The notes beneath the pieces were generated by a model. That model searched no databases. It was not told the origin of the DNA and worked only from the letters and a program-made list of their open reading frames with translations. 64,000 nucleotides of DNA from Mycolicibacterium aromaticivorans JS19b1 = JCM 16368 (GTDB lineage: Bacteria > Actinomycetota > Actinomycetes > Mycobacteriales > Mycobacteriaceae): positions 4,712,001 through 4,776,000 of the forward strand of contig NZ_JALN02000001.1 in the NCBI RefSeq assembly GCF_000559085.1. The letters are read 5' to 3'. The stretch's first letter is position 1. Every line of letters starts with the position of its first letter. Position numbers and translations under genes: made by a program. This document shows, one piece after another, positions 49,626 to 59,689 of the stretch.

Positions 49626-50774
49626 ATGACGCGAGTCCTGCTGGTCACCAATGATTTTCCACCCCGCCGGGGCGGTATCCAGTCCTACTTGGAGCAGTTC
49701 GTCGGACGGCTCGCCGACAGCGGCGAACATCAGCTCACCGTCTACGCCCCGACGTGGAAGGACGCGCAGGCCTACGACCGGGCGGCCGGCTACCGCATCG
49801 TGCGCCATCCGGGCACGCTGATGCTGCCCGAGCCCGGTGTGGACCGCCGGATGCGCGAACTGATCCGTGAGCACGACATCGACACGGTGTGGTTCGGGGC
49901 CGCCGCCCCGCTGGCGCTGCTCGCAGGCCGGGCCCGCGACGCCGGCGCGCGCCGGGTGGTGGCCAGCACTCACGGCCACGAGGTGGGCTGGTCGATGCTG
50001 CCGATCGCGCGTTCCGCGCTGCGCCGCATCGGCGACACCACCGACGTCGTGACGTTCGTCAGTCACTACACCCGCGGCCGGTTCGCCTCGGCGTTCGGGC
50101 CCGACGCCGCGCTGGAGCACCTGCCGCCCGGCGTCGATACCGAGCGCTTCCGTCCGGACCCCGCGGCCCGGGCCCGCCTGCGCGGCTCCTACGGCCTCGG
50201 CGAGCGGCCCACCGTGGTGTGCGTGTCGCGGGTGGTGCCGCGCAAAGGCCAGGACATGCTCATCAAAGCGCTGCCCGGCATCCGCCGCCGGGTGCCGGAC
50301 GCAGCTTTGGTGATCGTCGGCAACGGGCCCTACGCCGACGACCTGCACAAGCTCGCCGCGCAGGTGGGCGTCACCGACGATGTGGTGTTCACCGGGGCGG
50401 TGCCCGGCGCCGAGCTGGCGGCCCACTACGCGATGGCCGATGTCTTTGCAATGCCTTGCCGCACAAGGGGTTCCGGGCTTGATGTGGAGGGTCTCGGCAT
50501 CGTCTTCCTGGAGGCCTCGGCGGCGGCCGTGCCGGTGGTGGCCGGGAACTCCGGTGGTGCGCCCGAGACCGTGAAGGACCGCGAAACGGGACGGGTGGTG
50601 GACGGGCGTTCGGTCGAGCAGATCACCGAGGCGGTCTCGGGCATCCTCGACGACCCCACACTCGGTGCGCGGATGGGGGAGGCCGGCAGGCGGTGGGTCG
50701 AGGCGGACTGGAACTGGGCGGCGCACACCGCGCGGCTTTCCGAACTCCTGCGCGTGGCCGACCACGCCGTGTGA
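49626..50774 (+). CDS. pimB': GDP-mannose-dependent alpha-mannosyltransferase PimB' (Rv2188c-like)
   Basis: This 382-residue GT4 glycosyltransferase has the N-terminal MTRVLLVTNDFPPRRGGIQSYLE, the donor site GRVVPRKGQDMLIKALP-like stretch (CVSRVVPRKGQDML), and the E-x7-E region GLGIVFLEASAAAVPVVAG. It adds the second mannose to phosphatidylinositol mannoside on the cytosolic face of the membrane, feeding lipomannan and lipoarabinomannan synthesis. The frame is open upstream inside the peptidase gene, but homology starts at the ATG 49626. Confidence 0.93.
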   Translation: MTRVLLVTNDFPPRRGGIQSYLEQFVGRLADSGEHQLTVYAPTWKDAQAYDRAAGYRIVRHPGTLMLPEPGVDRRMRELIREHDIDTVWFGAAAPLALLAGRARDAGARRVVASTHGHEVGWSMLPIARSALRRIGDTTDVVTFVSHYTRGRFASAFGPDAALEHLPPGVDTERFRPDPAARARLRGSYGLGERPTVVCVSRVVPRKGQDMLIKALPGIRRRVPDAALVIVGNGPYADDLHKLAAQVGVTDDVVFTGAVPGAELAAHYAMADVFAMPCRTRGSGLDVEGLGIVFLEASAAAVPVVAGNSGGAPETVKDRETGRVVDGRSVEQITEAVSGILDDPTLGARMGEAGRRWVEADWNWAAHTARLSELLRVADHAV

Positions 50775-51436
50775 CGATGCTCCAGATGAGCAAAACCCGG
50801 GTCGCCGCGTTCGGTGCCGTTCTGGCCGCAGTTGCAACCCTGGTCGGACCGGTCGGCGCCGCTACGGCCGACGACTGCCCCGGCGTCGAGGTGATCTTCG
50901 CCCGCGGCACCGGTGAGCCGCCCGGCCTCGGGCGGGTGGGGCAGGCCTTCGCCGACGCGCTCGCGCCCCGCCTGGGCGGGCGCAGCATGGGCACCTACCC
51001 GGTGAACTACCCGGCGAGCTTCAACTTCCTCGCCGCAGCGTCCGGAGCCGACGACGCGGCCGCCCGCATCGCGGACATGGGGGCGCGCTGCCCGCAGACC
51101 ACCCTGGTGCTCGGTGGGTTCTCCCAAGGCGCCGCGGCGGTGTCGATGCTGGCCGGTGTCCCGCCGGTTGGGCAGCGGATCGGCAGCATCGGCTCGGCTC
51201 CGCCGCTGCCGCCGGCCGCCGCCGGTCAGATCGCGGCCGTCGCGGTGTTCGGCAACCCGGGGGCCCGGTTCGGCTCCCCGCTGTCTAGCACCGGCCAGTT
51301 CGCCGGCCGCGCCATCGACATCTGCAGTAGCGGCGACCCGATCTGCTCGCCCGGCCTCGACCGCGCCGCCCACAGCAACTACGAGCTGCCGCCGTACCCA
51401 GATCAGGCGGCAGGCTTCGTCGCAGGCCTGCTCTGA
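50771..51436 (+). CDS. Secreted cutinase-family esterase
   Basis: This 221-residue protein has a signal peptide (VAAFGAVLAAVATLVGPVGA, cleavage near ATA-DD) and a cutinase domain: DDCPGVEVIFARGTGEP, the nucleophile serine in LGGFSQGAAAV, the Asp in SSGDPICSPG and the His in RAAHSNYELP, with two disulfide Cys pairs. Such enzymes hydrolyse esters or lipids outside the cell (Culp family). The start is GTG 50771 (overlapping the pimB' stop), ATG 50777 or ATG 50786; the last gives the most typical signal peptide. Not present at this place in M. tuberculosis. Confidence 0.9.
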   Translation: MTMLQMSKTRVAAFGAVLAAVATLVGPVGAATADDCPGVEVIFARGTGEPPGLGRVGQAFADALAPRLGGRSMGTYPVNYPASFNFLAAASGADDAAARIADMGARCPQTTLVLGGFSQGAAAVSMLAGVPPVGQRIGSIGSAPPLPPAAAGQIAAVAVFGNPGARFGSPLSSTGQFAGRAIDICSSGDPICSPGLDRAAHSNYELPPYPDQAAGFVAGLL

Positions 51437-51481
51437 CCCGCGGCTCAGCAATTTCACGGGTGGGCTGGCTACCCTCGCGGC

Positions 51482-52708
51482 GTGCTGGCCGGCCCGAACC
51501 TCGACCAACGCAGCGGCCCATCACAGCCGGTGCGCGGGCGGCCGGCGTCGCTGACCGGGCTGCGCGCCCTGGCCGCGCTGCTGGTGGTCGGCACGCACGC
51601 GGCGTTCGCAACCGGCATGCTCTCCCACGGCTACCTCGGGCTGATGTCCGCGCGGATGGAGATCGGGGTGTCGATCTTCTTCGCGCTCTCCGGTTTCCTG
51701 CTGTTTCGCCCGTGGGTGACCGCGGCAGCCGCCGGCACGGGCGCGCCGTCGACTCGGGCCTACGCGCAGCGTCGGCTGCGCCGGGTGATGCCCGCCTACG
51801 TCGTCACCGTGCTGCTCGCGTACGGCGTCTTCGCCTTCTATTCGACCGGCCCCAACCCCGGCCAGAGCTGGTCCGGTTTGATCCGCCACCTCACATTGAC
51901 CCAGATCTACACCAACAACTATCTGCTGACGTCGCTGCACCGAGGCCTGTCGCAGACGTGGAGCCTGGCCGTCGAGGCGGCGTTCTACGCCGTGCTGCCG
52001 CTGCTGGTCCACCTGCTGCTGGTGGTGCTGTGCGGCGATCGGTGGCGGCCGGGGCGCCTGCTCGCGGGGCTGGCAGCCCTGGCTGCGATCAGTCCGGTAT
52101 GGCTGATCGTCCTGAACAGCACCGACTGGCTACCGAATTCAGCAGGCATGTGGCTGCCGGCTCAGCTCGCCGCATTCGCCGGCGGGATGGCGGTGGCGGT
52201 ACTGCAGACGACCGGGGTGCGCTGGCGCGCCGGGCTCGTCATCCCGGCCGCCGTGCTGCTGTATCTCCTGGTGTCTACGCCGCTCGCCGGTGCGGTGACC
52301 AGGGCGCTGCTCTACGCCGTGATCGCGATGCTCGTCGTGGCCGCGCCGACGTTGGCCGCGGGCGGGCTTTTCGATCGGCTGCTCGCCAGCGGGCCCATGG
52401 TCTGGCTCGGTGAGATCTCGTACGAGATCTTCCTGCTGCACGTCCTGGTGATGGCAATCCTGTTCGGCGCGGTACTGGGTTGGCCATTGTTCACCGGCTC
52501 ACTGCCGGGCCTGTACTTGTTGACGCTGGGTGCCACCGTCCCGCTGGCCTGGCTGCTGCACAGGCTCACCGGGGTCGCTACGTGCCGGTGCCTGGGCAGC
52601 CGTCGAACGCGTTGCCCGTCCAGGTGGGATGTGCCTTCATGTTCTCGGCGCACCATGCGGCGCCGTCCTCGGTCGTGCTCTTCCACTCATACGCCTGTTG
52701 GTCCTTGA
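51482..52708 (+). CDS. Acyltransferase 3 (OafA-like) membrane protein with an unusual C-terminal extension
   Basis: This protein of up to 408 residues has about ten membrane helices. It begins with the acyltransferase 3 signature SLTGLRALAALLVVGTHA (His for acyl transfer), then GVSIFFALSGFLLFRPW and a later SYEIFLLHVLV. It probably O-acylates a cell-envelope sugar. The helices end near LAWLLHRLTGVAT (about 52578). The remaining 43 residues are Cys/Arg/Ser rich and run antisense through the next gene, so they look like read-through after loss of the original stop. Confidence 0.85.
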   Translation: MLAGPNLDQRSGPSQPVRGRPASLTGLRALAALLVVGTHAAFATGMLSHGYLGLMSARMEIGVSIFFALSGFLLFRPWVTAAAAGTGAPSTRAYAQRRLRRVMPAYVVTVLLAYGVFAFYSTGPNPGQSWSGLIRHLTLTQIYTNNYLLTSLHRGLSQTWSLAVEAAFYAVLPLLVHLLLVVLCGDRWRPGRLLAGLAALAAISPVWLIVLNSTDWLPNSAGMWLPAQLAAFAGGMAVAVLQTTGVRWRAGLVIPAAVLLYLLVSTPLAGAVTRALLYAVIAMLVVAAPTLAAGGLFDRLLASGPMVWLGEISYEIFLLHVLVMAILFGAVLGWPLFTGSLPGLYLLTLGATVPLAWLLHRLTGVATCRCLGSRRTRCPSRWDVPSCSRRTMRRRPRSCSSTHTPVGP

Positions 52709-53054
52709 GCGCCTGCTGCCCCTCTGGAGAGGCCGCCGAGTTGCCGGCCTTGCCTGCTGTCGCCACGGCGGCGTTGCAGTTCAGGAAGAGCAGCATGGTG
52801 TTGTTCACCTGCTGGAAGTTGGTGCCCTTGATCCACGGTGCCTTCTGCGACCGGGTGACGATGCACTTGTCGGTGGGCAATTCGGACCCGACGCGCCCGC
52901 CGACGACGACGGTCATGCCTGACCCGCTCAGCGAACTCGCCGCGTCGGCGTATGTCTGACCCGCGTAGCCGTCGGCCGATGCCACCGGGGAGACCAACAT
53001 CGCTGTTGACGCCATGACCGCGCCGGTGACACCGACAAGAACTCTGCTCACCAT
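52578..53054 (-). CDS. Secreted protein of unknown function
   Basis: This 158-residue protein has a clear signal peptide (VSRVLVGVTGAVMASTAMLVSPVASA) and a mature part starting DGYAGQTYADAASSLSGSGMTV, which resembles a PASTA-like strand-helix pattern found in small mycobacterial secreted proteins. Four Cys could form two disulfides. AGAGGT lies eight bases before the ATG. No enzymatic motif is seen. It overlaps the acyltransferase end in antisense. Confidence 0.8.
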   Translation of the reverse strand: MVSRVLVGVTGAVMASTAMLVSPVASADGYAGQTYADAASSLSGSGMTVVVGGRVGSELPTDKCIVTRSQKAPWIKGTNFQQVNNTMLLFLNCNAAVATAGKAGNSAASPEGQQALKDQQAYEWKSTTEDGAAWCAENMKAHPTWTGNAFDGCPGTGT

Positions 53055-53090
53055 GTTCGTACCTCTACCCGTATCCGACGCGCTGCGGAG

Positions 53091-54890
53091 CTATTTCGCA
53101 TAGATCGCTGCGATCTCGTCGGCGAACTTCTCCGCAACCACATTGCGCTTGACCTTCAGCGTCGGAGTCAGTTCGCCGGTCTGTACCGTGAAGTCCTCCG
53201 GCAGGATTCGGAACTTACGAATCGATTCGGCATGGGAGACATGCTGATTCGCGTCCTTGACGGCCAACTCGATCTCGGCGACCAGATCCGGATCTGTCCG
53301 CAGGTCACCTACCGACGCGCCGGCGGCCTTGCCGTGCTGGGTCTTCCACGCGTCGAACGCCTCGGGGTCGATGGCGATCAGGGCGCCGATGAACGGCTGG
53401 TTGTCGCCGACGGCCATCGCCTGGCTGATCAGCGGATGGGCCCGCAGGGCGTCTTCGAGCACGGCGGGGGCGACGTTCTTGCCGCCCGCGGTGACGATGA
53501 TCTCCTTCTTGCGGCCGGTGATCGACACGAAGCCGTCGGCGTCGATGCCGGCCAGATCCCCGGTGTGGAACCAGCCGTCGACGATCGCTTCGCCGGTCGC
53601 CTTCTCGTTGCGCCAGTAGCCGTCGAACACGACGCCACCCTTAACCAGGAGCTCGCCGTCTTCAGCGAGCGCCATGCTGTTGCCCGGCACCAACTTTCCA
53701 ACCGTGCCGACCTTGAGCTCACCGATGCGGTTCACCGTGATCGCCGCGCTGGTCTCGGTCAGTCCGTAGCCCTCGTAGATCGACAGCCCGGCTCCGCGGT
53801 AGAAGTGGCCGAGTCGCTTGCCCAACGGCGCGCCGCCCGAGATCGCGGCATGGCAGTCACCACCGAGGGCTGCCCGCAGCTTGCTGTACACCAGTCGGTC
53901 GAACACTGCGTGGCCGAGCTTCAGCAGCAGGTTGGGGCCAGCGCCGGCCAGAGCCTCGCTGTAGGCGATCGCGGTCTTGACGGCCAGCTCGAAAACCAGG
54001 CCCCTGCCGCTGTTACGGGCATTCAATTCGGCTGTGTTGTAGACCTTCTCGAACACTCGGGGCACCGACACCACGATCGTCGGCTTGAACGACTGCAGCA
54101 TCGGCACCAGGTTCTTGATGTCGCTGGTGTAGCCGAGCGTCACCTTGTTGGCGAACGCCGTCATCGACAAGGCGCGCGCCAGCACATGCGCCAACGGCAA
54201 GAAAACCAGCAGCCGCTCGTGCTGGCGCAGCAGCGTCGGGAAACACGTTGTGGTGCCGCGGGTTTCGAACAGCAGGTTGGCGTGGGTGAGCTGGACGCCC
54301 TTGGGTCGGCCGGTGGTGCCCGAGGTATAGATCAATGTCGCCGGGTCGGCCGAACGCAGCGCCGTCAGCCTGCGCTCCAGCTCTGCCGGGTCCGCGCCGG
54401 CGGCGGCCTGGGCCAGCTCGTCGAGCGCGGTGGGGCCCGAGGACTCGATCCGCAGCGCCTTGCGAAGGTCCGGCAGCTCGTCCTGGAGTTCTTTGACCAT
54501 CTGAGCGTGGGACTCGGTCTCGGTGAACACCAGGACCGCGCCGGAGTCCTGGAGTACCCAGCGGACCTGGTCGGCCGAAGACGTCTCGTAGATGGGCACC
54601 GTCACCCCGCCGACCGACAGGATCGCGTAATCGAGAATCACCCACTCGTAGCGGGTCGCCGACAGGATCGCCACGCGGTCGCCGGCCTGCACGCCTTCGG
54701 CGATCAATCCCAGCGCCGCCGAGCGGATCTGGGCGGCGACCTCGCCGCACGTCACATCGGTCCAGCCGCCGTCGACCTGCCGCTGCACGATTACGTAGCT
54801 CGGATCGGTGCGCTCGTGGTCGTACACCGAGCTGACGACATTGTCGTGCTCGCCGACGGTGAACGACGCCGGAACGTTGTACTCACGCAT
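53091..54890 (-). CDS. fadD15: Long-chain fatty acyl-CoA synthetase FadD15
   Basis: This 599-residue AMP-forming enzyme activates long-chain fatty acids to acyl-CoA. The AMP-binding P-loop is [20 protein letters not shown], followed by [16 protein letters not shown] and the hinge region [21 protein letters not shown] with the C-terminal Lys in [10 protein letters not shown]. It matches Rv2187 in position and family. A TACGCT hexamer 6 bases before the ATG suggests a leaderless mRNA. Confidence 0.95.
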   Translation of the reverse strand: MREYNVPASFTVGEHDNVVSSVYDHERTDPSYVIVQRQVDGGWTDVTCGEVAAQIRSAALGLIAEGVQAGDRVAILSATRYEWVILDYAILSVGGVTVPIYETSSADQVRWVLQDSGAVLVFTETESHAQMVKELQDELPDLRKALRIESSGPTALDELAQAAAGADPAELERRLTALRSADPATLIYTSGTTGRPKGVQLTHANLLFETRGTTTCFPTLLRQHERLLVFLPLAHVLARALSMTAFANKVTLGYTSDIKNLVPMLQSFKPTIVVSVPRVFEKVYNTAELNARNSGRGLVFELAVKTAIAYSEALAGAGPNLLLKLGHAVFDRLVYSKLRAALGGDCHAAISGGAPLGKRLGHFYRGAGLSIYEGYGLTETSAAITVNRIGELKVGTVGKLVPGNSMALAEDGELLVKGGVVFDGYWRNEKATGEAIVDGWFHTGDLAGIDADGFVSITGRKKEIIVTAGGKNVAPAVLEDALRAHPLISQAMAVGDNQPFIGALIAIDPEAFDAWKTQHGKAAGASVGDLRTDPDLVAEIELAVKDANQHVSHAESIRKFRILPEDFTVQTGELTPTLKVKRNVVAEKFADEIAAIYAK

Positions 54891-54896
54891 GTCAAC

Positions 54897-54902
54897 AGCG
54901 TA
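54897..54902 (-). promoter_or_regulatory. -10 element of fadD15 (leaderless)
   Basis: TACGCT on the minus strand fits TANNNT; six bases separate it from the ATG at 54890. Confidence 0.5.
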
Positions 54903-54955
54903 GTCACCGGCAGCCGGGCACCCTGCCCGTGGACCCGATATGTGAAGCTGTTGGC

Positions 54956-55345
54956 ATGAACAGCATCCAGGTCGCCGACGAGACGTTTGTCGCGGCAGAT
55001 CCGGCGGCGGTCGGGCGCGCGGTCGCGGACCGCGCGAGCTGGCGGCGGTGGTGGCCGGACCTGCGCCTCGAGGTCGTCGAGGACCGTGCCGACAAGGGCG
55101 TGCGCTGGACGGTGACCGGCCCGCTGACCGGGACCATGGAGATCTGGCTGGAGCCGGTGCTCGACGGCGTGCTGCTGCATTACTTCCTGCACGCCGAGCC
55201 TTCCGGGGTCGCCGCCTGGCAGCTGGCCAAGATGAACTTCGCGAAGCTCACGCATCGGCGCCGGGTGGCCGGTAAACGGATGGCGTTCGAGGTGAAATCC
55301 ACGCTGGAGGCGTCCCGCCCGGTGGGCGTCGCACCCGCCACCTGA
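54956..55345 (+). CDS. SRPBCC (polyketide cyclase-like) protein (Rv2186c-like)
   Basis: This 129-residue START/SRPBCC-fold protein has the pattern [35 protein letters not shown], typical of ligand-binding helix-grip proteins. The ATG at 54956 gives the same length as Rv2186c; GTG/ATG codons upstream are not used in the family. The ligand is unknown, possibly a lipid. It forms a small cluster with the next SRPBCC gene. Confidence 0.85.
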   Translation: MNSIQVADETFVAADPAAVGRAVADRASWRRWWPDLRLEVVEDRADKGVRWTVTGPLTGTMEIWLEPVLDGVLLHYFLHAEPSGVAAWQLAKMNFAKLTHRRRVAGKRMAFEVKSTLEASRPVGVAPAT

Positions 55346-55439
55346 TATCAGGTCAGACCCTCGAGCGGGAGGGTACCTTTGTGGCCGAGGGAGCGGACCC
55401 TGTCGGGTTTCGCAGCGCAAGCGATGGGAATTGGCAACA

Positions 55440-55874
55440 GTGGCTGACAAGACGGCGCAGACCATCTACATCGACGCGGACCCCCGCACCGTGATGGATG
55501 TCATCGCCGACATCGGGTCGTACCCGCAGTGGGTTTCCGAATACAAGGAAACCGAGGTCATCGAGTCCGACGACGCCGGCTACCCGCTGGTCGCGCGCCT
55601 GGTTCTGGACGCCGCCGTTCTGAAAGACACCATGGTGCTGGCCTACGAGTGGCCCGCCGACCGCAAGTCGGTGCGGTGGTCATTGGTTTCAAGCTCGCTC
55701 TTGCGGGCACTCGACGGCGCATACACGTTGCAACCCAAAGGTTCTGGAACCGATGTCACCTACGAGTTGTCGGTGGATCTGATGATCCCGATGATCGGCC
55801 TGCTCAAGCGCAAGGCCGAGCGTAGGCTGACCGACACCGCGCTCAAGGACCTGAAGAAATGGGTCGAGGCCTGA
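55440..55874 (+). CDS. SRPBCC protein TB16.3-like (Rv2185c)
   Basis: This 144-residue helix-grip protein starts VADKTAQTIYIDADPRTVMDVIADIGSYPQWVSEYKE, closely following M. tuberculosis TB16.3. I chose the GTG at 55440 for that reason; a TTG three codons earlier is in frame. Likely a lipid or isoprenoid binding protein. The next gene starts directly after its stop, suggesting an operon with the ArsA-like ATPase. TACCTT at 55374-55379 is a possible -10. Confidence 0.88.
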   Translation: MADKTAQTIYIDADPRTVMDVIADIGSYPQWVSEYKETEVIESDDAGYPLVARLVLDAAVLKDTMVLAYEWPADRKSVRWSLVSSSLLRALDGAYTLQPKGSGTDVTYELSVDLMIPMIGLLKRKAERRLTDTALKDLKKWVEA

Positions 55875-57128
55875 GTGACTGATCGGGCCCGGATCAGTTT
55901 CTTCGTCGGCAAAGGCGGCGTCGGCAAGTCGACGCTGGCCTCGGCGACGGCGGTCCGGGCGGCGCTGGCCGGTCAGCGGGTGCTGACCGTCTCCACCGAT
56001 CAGGCCCACTCGCTCGGCGATGTTCTCGGGGTGGTGGTCCCGCCGACCGGGGCCCGCGAGCCGGTGCGGATCCTCACCGAGGAGGACACCGACGACACCG
56101 CCGGCGGTCACCTCGACGCGCTGGCACTGGACACCCTGGCCCTGCTCGCAGACAGATGGCGGGCCGTCGCGCCGGTGCTGGCCGCGAGATTTCCGGAGTC
56201 CGACATCAAAGACGTTGCTCCGGAAGAGCTTTCCGCCCTACCCGGCATCCAGGAGGTGCTAGGGCTGGCCGAGGTGGCCGCGCTGGCCGACTCCGGCCGG
56301 TGGGACTACGTCGTGGTCGACTGCGCCTCGACTGCCGATGCGATGCGGATGCTGACGCTGCCTGCCGCCTTCGCGATGTACGTCGAGCGCGCGTGGCCCC
56401 GGCATCGCCGGCTCAGCGCCGCCGTCGACGGCATGCACGCCGCGGCCACCGTGGCCGTGGTCGAGGGCATCAGCGGGGCCGTCGAAGAGTTGTCCGCCCT
56501 GCTCACCGATGCCGAGCGGGTCAGCGCCCACCTGGTGCTCACCGCTGAGCGGGTGGTGGCCGCCGAGGCGGTGCGCACCCTGGGCTCGCTGGTGCTGATG
56601 GGTGTGCAGGTCGCTGAACTGATCGTGAATCAGGTTCTCGTCCAAGATGATTCGTACGAGTACCGCAATCTTCCCGACCATCCGGCGTTCGGCTGGTACG
56701 CCGAGCGGATCTCCGAACAGCAATCGGTGCTCGACGAGCTCGCCGCCACCATCGGCGACGTGCAACTGGTGCTGGCGCCCCACCTGGCCGGTGAGCCGAT
56801 CGGTCCCAAGGCGCTCGGACAACTACTCGACAGCGTCCGGCGACGGGACGGCTCGGCGCCGCCCGGGCCGCTCAAGCCGGTGGTGGACCGCGAATCGGGC
56901 TCGGGGCTCGATGCCGTCTACCGCATGCGGCTAGAGTTGCCGCAAATCGATCCGGGCACCCTGACACTGGGCCGGGTCGACGACGACCTGATCATCGGCG
57001 CCGCGGGGATGCGGCGCCGGGTACGGCTGGCGTCGGTTCTGCGGCGGTGCATCGTGATGGATGCGGCCCTGCGCGGTACCGAGCTGACCGTGCGCTTTCG
57101 ACCCAATCCGGAGGTGTGGCCCGCGTGA
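55875..57128 (+). CDS. ArsA/GET3-like P-loop ATPase (Rv2184c-like)
   Basis: This 417-residue SIMIBI-class ATPase has the deviant Walker A FVGKGGVGKSTLASA, a switch-like DQAHSLGDVLG and DYVVVDCASTADAMRML. Relatives handle tail-anchored proteins or metals; no Cys metal site of arsenite pumps is seen, so the client is unknown. The C-terminal 100 residues carry a small beta domain (DPGTLTLGRVDDDLIIGAAG). GTG start directly after the TB16.3-like stop; its own stop overlaps the next GTG. Confidence 0.88.
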   Translation: MTDRARISFFVGKGGVGKSTLASATAVRAALAGQRVLTVSTDQAHSLGDVLGVVVPPTGAREPVRILTEEDTDDTAGGHLDALALDTLALLADRWRAVAPVLAARFPESDIKDVAPEELSALPGIQEVLGLAEVAALADSGRWDYVVVDCASTADAMRMLTLPAAFAMYVERAWPRHRRLSAAVDGMHAAATVAVVEGISGAVEELSALLTDAERVSAHLVLTAERVVAAEAVRTLGSLVLMGVQVAELIVNQVLVQDDSYEYRNLPDHPAFGWYAERISEQQSVLDELAATIGDVQLVLAPHLAGEPIGPKALGQLLDSVRRRDGSAPPGPLKPVVDRESGSGLDAVYRMRLELPQIDPGTLTLGRVDDDLIIGAAGMRRRVRLASVLRRCIVMDAALRGTELTVRFRPNPEVWPA

Positions 57129-57490
57129 ACGGCCCGCACCCCGACCTGGGGCCCGAACTGCGGGCCTTGGCCCAGGCGATCCTCGACCGGCTCGACCCGG
57201 CCGTGCGGGCCGGTGCGGCAATGGCATCCGGTGGCGGGCAGGCCAAGTGCCAGCAGGTGTGGTGCCCGGTGTGTGCGCTGGCAGCGCTGGTCAACGGCGA
57301 ACAACATCCGCTGCTGACCGTTGTCGCCGAGCACAGCGTGGCACTGGTGACGGTGATCCGGACGATCCTCGACGAGGACGGCACGAGCCCATCCGATCCG
57401 GACCGCACACCCGCGGATCGACCGGACCCGGATTCGCCGGAGCGCCCCGGCAGCCGCTACCAACACATTCCGGTCAGCGTCGAGGACTGA
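57125..57490 (+). CDS. Conserved hypothetical Cys-motif protein (Rv2183c-like)
   Basis: This 121-residue protein has KCQQVWCPVCALAALVNGEQHP in its middle, i.e. three Cys (C-x5-C-x2-C) that may bind metal, and an acidic, Pro-rich C-terminal tail. The GTG start overlaps the ArsA-like stop (GTGA). It probably works with that ATPase because the pair is coupled. No known function. Confidence 0.82.
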   Translation: MNGPHPDLGPELRALAQAILDRLDPAVRAGAAMASGGGQAKCQQVWCPVCALAALVNGEQHPLLTVVAEHSVALVTVIRTILDEDGTSPSDPDRTPADRPDPDSPERPGSRYQHIPVSVED

Positions 57491-57558
57491 CGCTGGCCGC
57501 GCCCTGGTGATCCGGTGAGAACCGGGTGCGACCTGTGGTCGGTGTCCGTGGACCTGGG

Positions 57559-57564
57559 TAGAGT
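57559..57564 (+). promoter_or_regulatory. -10 element upstream of the PlsC-family gene
   Basis: TAGAGT fits TANNNT. The leader of about 26 bases contains a small hairpin (GCACG-AAAG-CGTGC) and the ribosome site GGGAGG (57587-57592) four bases before the ATG. Confidence 0.5.
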
Positions 57565-57596
57565 TGCACGAAAGCGTGCGGTGATCGGGAGGCTCC

Positions 57597-58340
57597 ATGT
57601 GGTACTGGCTGTTCAAGTACATCTTCATGGGCCCGTTGCTGGCTCTGTTAGGTAGGCCGAAAGTCGAAGGACTGGAACATCTTCCAGACCACGGCCCGGC
57701 AATCCTTGCCAGCAATCACCTGGCGGTGGCGGACAGTTTCTACCTCCCGCTGGTGGTCCGGCGACGGATCACGTTCCTTGCCAAGTCCGAATACTTCACC
57801 GGCACCGGCATCAAGGGCTGGTTCACCCGGTGGTTCTACACCGTGGCCGGCCAGGTCCCGATCGATCGCACCGACGCCGACGCCGCGCAGGCGGCACTGA
57901 CCACCGCCGAGCGACTGCTGTCGCAGGGCAAGCTGATGGGGATGTATCCGGAGGGCACCCGCTCCCCGGACGGCCGGCTGTACAAGGGCAAGACCGGACT
58001 GGCGCGCCTCGCGCTCGAGACGCAGGTCCCGGTGATTCCGGTCGCGATGATCGGAACCGACGTCGTCAACCCGCCGGGATCGAAAATGTGGCGCTTCGGC
58101 CGGGTGACCGTGCGCTTCGGCAAGCCGATGGACTTCTCCCGGTTCGACGGGCTGGCCGGCAACCGCTTCATCGAGCGGGCCGTCATCGACGAGGTCATGT
58201 ACGAGCTGATGGAGCTGTCCGGTCAGGAGTACGTCGACATCTACGCCGCGACGTTGAAGAACAGCGAGGAACCCGGGGGCCCTAAGCAGGGTGGACCAGA
58301 TCAGCCACCGGCGCGGATCCCGCAGTCCGCCGCAGGTTAG
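57597..58340 (+). CDS. 1-acylglycerol-3-phosphate acyltransferase-like (PlsC family, Rv2182c-like)
   Basis: This 247-residue protein has the catalytic H-x4-D motif (SNHLAVADS), [18 protein letters not shown] and the acceptor motif [11 protein letters not shown]. It transfers an acyl chain to lysophosphatidic acid or a related lysolipid at the membrane; M. tuberculosis Rv2182c is described as such. The length equals Rv2182c. Its 3' end overlaps the convergent mannosyltransferase gene by 59 bases. Confidence 0.92.
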   Translation: MWYWLFKYIFMGPLLALLGRPKVEGLEHLPDHGPAILASNHLAVADSFYLPLVVRRRITFLAKSEYFTGTGIKGWFTRWFYTVAGQVPIDRTDADAAQAALTTAERLLSQGKLMGMYPEGTRSPDGRLYKGKTGLARLALETQVPVIPVAMIGTDVVNPPGSKMWRFGRVTVRFGKPMDFSRFDGLAGNRFIERAVIDEVMYELMELSGQEYVDIYAATLKNSEEPGGPKQGGPDQPPARIPQSAAG

Positions 58341-59592
58341 CGATCGGCGTGGTCACCGTCAGCCCCGCGACGACGATCACTGCCAAGGCCCACCAGACAT
58401 AGGACATCCCGAGCAGCTGGCGCCACCACGACGCCGACTCCTCGTGATGCTGGGGAAGCAACTCCAGCGGAACCCACACCATCAACGCCACCCCGACACC
58501 GGTCACCACGCTCAGCGCGATGTTGCGCCGTCTGTAGGCGGCTACCGCCGCCGTGATCACCGTCGGCAACGCCCAGACCCAGTGGTGTGACCACGACACG
58601 GGCGAGACCATCAGCCCGAAGAGGGCCACGCACATCAGCGCCAGCGTCGGCTCATCGCCCGACTTACCGCCATCCGCGGGGGCAGCGGCCAGTACCCGCC
58701 GCACAGCCCAGACGGTCAGGCCCAGGACGGCGAAGCAGGCCAGCGTCCAGAGGATGAAGTGGGTGCTCTTGTCCAGGCCGAGGCGGGCCAACGCGCCCGC
58801 GATGTTCTGGTTGGTGTTCAGCGCCGCACTGCCGATCCGGTCGGTGTGGCGGATCGTGGTGGTCCAGTACTCCAGCGAATCGCGCCAGGCCAACGCACAG
58901 CCCAGCAGACTGGCCGCGACGAACGTGCCGGCCGCGGTCAGCGCGGCGCGACCATCGCGACGCAACAGGAAATACAGAAGGAAGACCGCCGGAGTCAGCT
59001 TCAGCGCGATTGCCACCCCGAGCAGCATCCCCCGCGGCCAGGGAGTGCGGCGCGGAACGCAATCGGCGATCACCAACGTCATCAGCACAACGTTGATCTG
59101 GCCGAACGCGAAGTTGGCGTCGATGGGTTCCAGATACATCACCGCCAGCGCCACCAACCCCGCCGACAGCCAGGCCCGGCGCAGCCACGCCGGCTGCCGG
59201 GTCAGTGTCGAGGCCGGCCACACCGCCAGCCGAGTCAGCACGATCCAGGTGGAGACCAGCAGCAGGACCAGTGTGATCACCGTGATGGTCACGCTCGCCA
59301 CCGACAACGGCACCCAGGCGAACGGACTGAACACGATGGCCGCCAGCGGGGGATAGGTGAACGGCAGACCCAGCCCGATCGTGGTGCGGAATGTCGCGTC
59401 TCCGGAGTAGAGGGACTGGCCGTGTAGCCACGCCTGGCCGCCCATCCGGTAGACCTCGATGTCGATCCGGTAGGGGATATGCCCGAACAGCAGCCAGCCC
59501 GCATAGACCAGGAGCGCGACGATCGCGACCTGCGTTACCCGCCACCCGGCGACCAACCAGGGCCGCGCCGAACTGCCCACGTCGCTACTCAT
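58282..59592 (-). CDS. mptC: Alpha-(1,2)-mannosyltransferase, GT87 family (MptC/Rv2181-like)
   Basis: This 436-residue membrane glycosyltransferase of the GT-C fold has ten or more helices and an acidic loop after the first helix ([20 protein letters not shown], with catalytic Asp/Glu). It uses polyprenyl-phosphomannose to add alpha-1,2 mannose branches to lipomannan and lipoarabinomannan. The ATG at 59592 ([12 protein letters not shown]) is preferred to a GTG 22 codons earlier. TAGTCT (minus strand, 59603-59608) is a plausible -10. Functionally linked to pimB' 9 kb away. Confidence 0.9.
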   Translation of the reverse strand: MSSDVGSSARPWLVAGWRVTQVAIVALLVYAGWLLFGHIPYRIDIEVYRMGGQAWLHGQSLYSGDATFRTTIGLGLPFTYPPLAAIVFSPFAWVPLSVASVTITVITLVLLLVSTWIVLTRLAVWPASTLTRQPAWLRRAWLSAGLVALAVMYLEPIDANFAFGQINVVLMTLVIADCVPRRTPWPRGMLLGVAIALKLTPAVFLLYFLLRRDGRAALTAAGTFVAASLLGCALAWRDSLEYWTTTIRHTDRIGSAALNTNQNIAGALARLGLDKSTHFILWTLACFAVLGLTVWAVRRVLAAAPADGGKSGDEPTLALMCVALFGLMVSPVSWSHHWVWALPTVITAAVAAYRRRNIALSVVTGVGVALMVWVPLELLPQHHEESASWWRQLLGMSYVWWALAVIVVAGLTVTTPIANLRRTAGSAPVADLVHPA

Positions 59593-59689
59593 CTCGCAAA
59601 CCAGACTATCTCCGGCGCCGCGACGCGCCGGGGGGTATCCCGGCCGTGCCGGGCCCATCGGCGCGCGTCGGCGCGTATCTTCACGTCCC

